Below are positions 4,823-5,874 of a DNA stretch of 5,874 nucleotides, one piece after another. A program made the position numbers and the translations under genes. Position 1 is the stretch's first letter. Each line of letters begins with the position of its first letter. The DNA is from Candidatus Omnitrophota bacterium (lineage in GTDB: Bacteria; Omnitrophota; Gorgyraeia; Aquiviventales; Aquiviventaceae), in NCBI GenBank assembly GCA_020057015.1, contig JAGVGS010000041.1, positions 1 through 5,874 of the forward strand. The letters run 5' to 3'. The notes under the pieces are model-generated. The model searched no databases, was not told the DNA's origin, and saw only the letters and a program-made list of their open reading frames with translations.

Positions 4823-5788
4823 ATGAGCCCCAAACGCGGTACCATTCGAAAAAAGCTCCAGCACGCGCCCCGTCCACCGGCGGCGTCGGCCCCTGCTTTG
4901 GGGCCGCGGCTCAAGCTCGGTTTGCCGAAGGGCAGCCTGCAGGAGGCTACGATTCGCCTCTTTGACCGGGCCGGCTTCAAGGTGCTGGTCAGCGAGCGCT
5001 CCTACCAGCCCTCCATTGACGACCTGGAGATCGAACCGATGCTGCTGCGCGCGCAGGAGATGTCGCGCTACGTGGAGCAGGGTGTGCTCGACTGCGGCAT
5101 CACCGGCAACGACTGGGTGCTGGAGAATGGCTCGCAGGTGGAGCGCATCGCCGAGCTCGTGTATGCCAAACGCACGCGCCACCCGGTGCGCTGGGTCATC
5201 GCCGTGCCGAAGGATTCTGCGATCCGCAGCGTGCAAGACCTGCAAGGCAAGCGCATCGCCACCGAGCTGGTGCAGGTGACCAAGCGATATCTGCTGCGCC
5301 ACGGCGTCAAAGCCGAGGTGGAGTTTTCCTGGGGGGCCACCGAGGGCAAGGTGCGCGCCGGGGTGGTCGACGCGATCGTGGAGCTCACGGAAACCGGCCA
5401 GACGCTCATCGCCAACGGCCTGCGCATCCTCGAGACGGTGTGCGAATCCACGACCCAGCTGATTGCGAATGCGTCGGCTGCCGCTGATCCGTGGAAGCGG
5501 CGCAAGATGGAACACCTCAAGACGCTGCTGCTGGGCGCGGTCGAGGCCGACGGCAAGGTGGGGGTGAAGCTGAATTGCCCCGAGCGGAAGCTGCAGCAAG
5601 TGATCAGCGTGCTGCCGGCCCTGAAGCGGCCCACGGTCTCGAAGCTCTGGTCCAAAGACGACCGCGACCCTTGGTGGGCGGTGGAAACGATCCTGGAGGA
5701 GCGCGAAGTCAAGGCGCTGATCCCCAAGCTCAAAGAAGCCGGCGGGCAGGATATCATCGAGTATCCGCTCAACAAGGTCATTTACTAA
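4823..5788 (+). CDS. hisG: ATP phosphoribosyltransferase, long form with C-terminal regulatory domain
   Basis: Catalyses the first step of histidine synthesis, ATP plus PRPP to phosphoribosyl-ATP. The catalytic core begins at LKLGLPKGSLQEAT (30-43), carries DCGITGNDWV at 90-99, and has the PRPP loop GATEGKVRAGVVDAIVELTE at 171-190 followed by TGQTL. Residues from about 228 to 321, ending in IIEYPLNKVIY, form the ACT-like domain that binds histidine. This is therefore the long, feedback-regulated form that does not need HisZ. The product is 321 residues. About 29 Pro/Ala/Arg/Lys-rich residues precede the usual N-terminus. The ATG at 4823 fits the strong promoter just upstream, and a TTG at 4898 would give the canonical length but has no ribosome site. 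The message would have a leader of about 8 bases. No other his gene is in view. Confidence 0.96.
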   Translation: MSPKRGTIRKKLQHAPRPPAASAPALGPRLKLGLPKGSLQEATIRLFDRAGFKVLVSERSYQPSIDDLEIEPMLLRAQEMSRYVEQGVLDCGITGNDWVLENGSQVERIAELVYAKRTRHPVRWVIAVPKDSAIRSVQDLQGKRIATELVQVTKRYLLRHGVKAEVEFSWGATEGKVRAGVVDAIVELTETGQTLIANGLRILETVCESTTQLIANASAAADPWKRRKMEHLKTLLLGAVEADGKVGVKLNCPERKLQQVISVLPALKRPTVSKLWSKDDRDPWWAVETILEEREVKALIPKLKEAGGQDIIEYPLNKVIY

Positions 5789-5874
5789 CGCGTCCCTGCC
5801 CTCGCGTTTTCGCCCTCCTCGCGCTGGGGGCCCTCAGCCTGGCCGGGCCGACCGGCTGCGCCAGCCACCGATAC
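5788..5874 (+). CDS. N-terminus of a probable lipoprotein, truncated by the window end
   Basis: The frame that overlaps the hisG stop by one base encodes a short arginine-containing n-region (RPCPR), a hydrophobic stretch VFALLALGALSLAG and then PTGCAS. This is the layout of a bacterial lipoprotein signal peptide with a relaxed lipobox and the lipidated Cys encoded at 5857-5859. No ATG, GTG or TTG precedes it at a sensible distance. The best start is the ACG at 5788-5790 (taACG, like the common taATG overlap), with AAGG at 5774-5777 ten bases upstream as a possible ribosome site. The only other in-frame starts, TTG/GTG near 5671, lie deep inside hisG. The protein would be exported and anchored to the inner or outer membrane. 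Its function cannot be told from 29 codons. Confidence 0.55.

Noticed and set aside
4525..4980. Extension of the PpiD-like frame to a start at 4980
   Set aside because: It would cover the hisG promoter, the hisG 5' end and the gene's own -10 box, and the added residues are low-complexity with no family match.
5068..5781. Minus-strand frame of about 240 codons opposite hisG
   Set aside because: It is Ser/Thr/Arg-rich with no domain, and its composition follows from reading GC-rich hisG backwards.

Overview
The window is GC-rich bacterial DNA with tightly packed genes on both strands. Three clear housekeeping genes (rpiB, glyA, nrdR) run rightward, followed by a regulatory RNA and a small signalling gene. 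A leftward envelope-protein gene comes next, then rightward hisG and the start of a probable lipoprotein gene. A membrane-anchored PpiD/SurA-like protein and a lipoprotein signal peptide point to a Gram-negative cell. The rpiB-glyA-nrdR order with a c-di-GMP riboswitch would fit an uncultured lineage such as Omnitrophota or a deltaproteobacterial-type genome. This is a low-confidence guess, because no ribosomal RNA or other marker is present.

Layout. Positions 1-207 encode a fragment of a NuoF/HydB-type NADH-binding flavoprotein. It runs in frame into ribose-5-phosphate isomerase B exactly where both families share the peptide AIGA. This is most likely an assembly or recombination chimera, so the first 200 bases should be treated with caution. 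Positions 178-2363 hold rpiB, glyA and nrdR, with a 4-base gap and then a 35-base overlap, which is the arrangement of a co-transcribed operon. Positions 2364-2563 are the most interesting part. They hold a candidate sigma70 promoter, a c-di-GMP-I (GEMM-I) riboswitch aptamer, and an intrinsic terminator whose 5' arm is the aptamer's own 3' strand. A strong Shine-Dalgarno sequence and a stand-alone receiver-domain response regulator (2564-2923) follow. The architecture predicts that c-di-GMP binding blocks termination and turns the receiver gene on.

The receiver gene converges on a PpiD/SurA-like periplasmic foldase (2920-4524, minus strand), and both stop codons are read from the same CTAG tetranucleotide. 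The 298-base divergent spacer (4525-4822) carries a promoter at each edge: an extended -10 for the foldase and a near-consensus TTGACA-N17-TACAAT for hisG. Both lie so close to their start codons that the mRNAs would be leaderless or nearly so. hisG (4823-5788) is the long, self-regulated form of ATP phosphoribosyltransferase. A lipoprotein signal-peptide reading frame begins at its stop codon and leaves the window.

Functionally, the first operon joins pentose-phosphate, one-carbon and deoxyribonucleotide control. hisG uses PRPP, which is made from ribose-5-phosphate. The riboswitch-controlled receiver is a probable link between c-di-GMP and a phosphorelay or motility system encoded elsewhere. 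No tRNA, rRNA, CRISPR array, insertion sequence or phage gene was seen.
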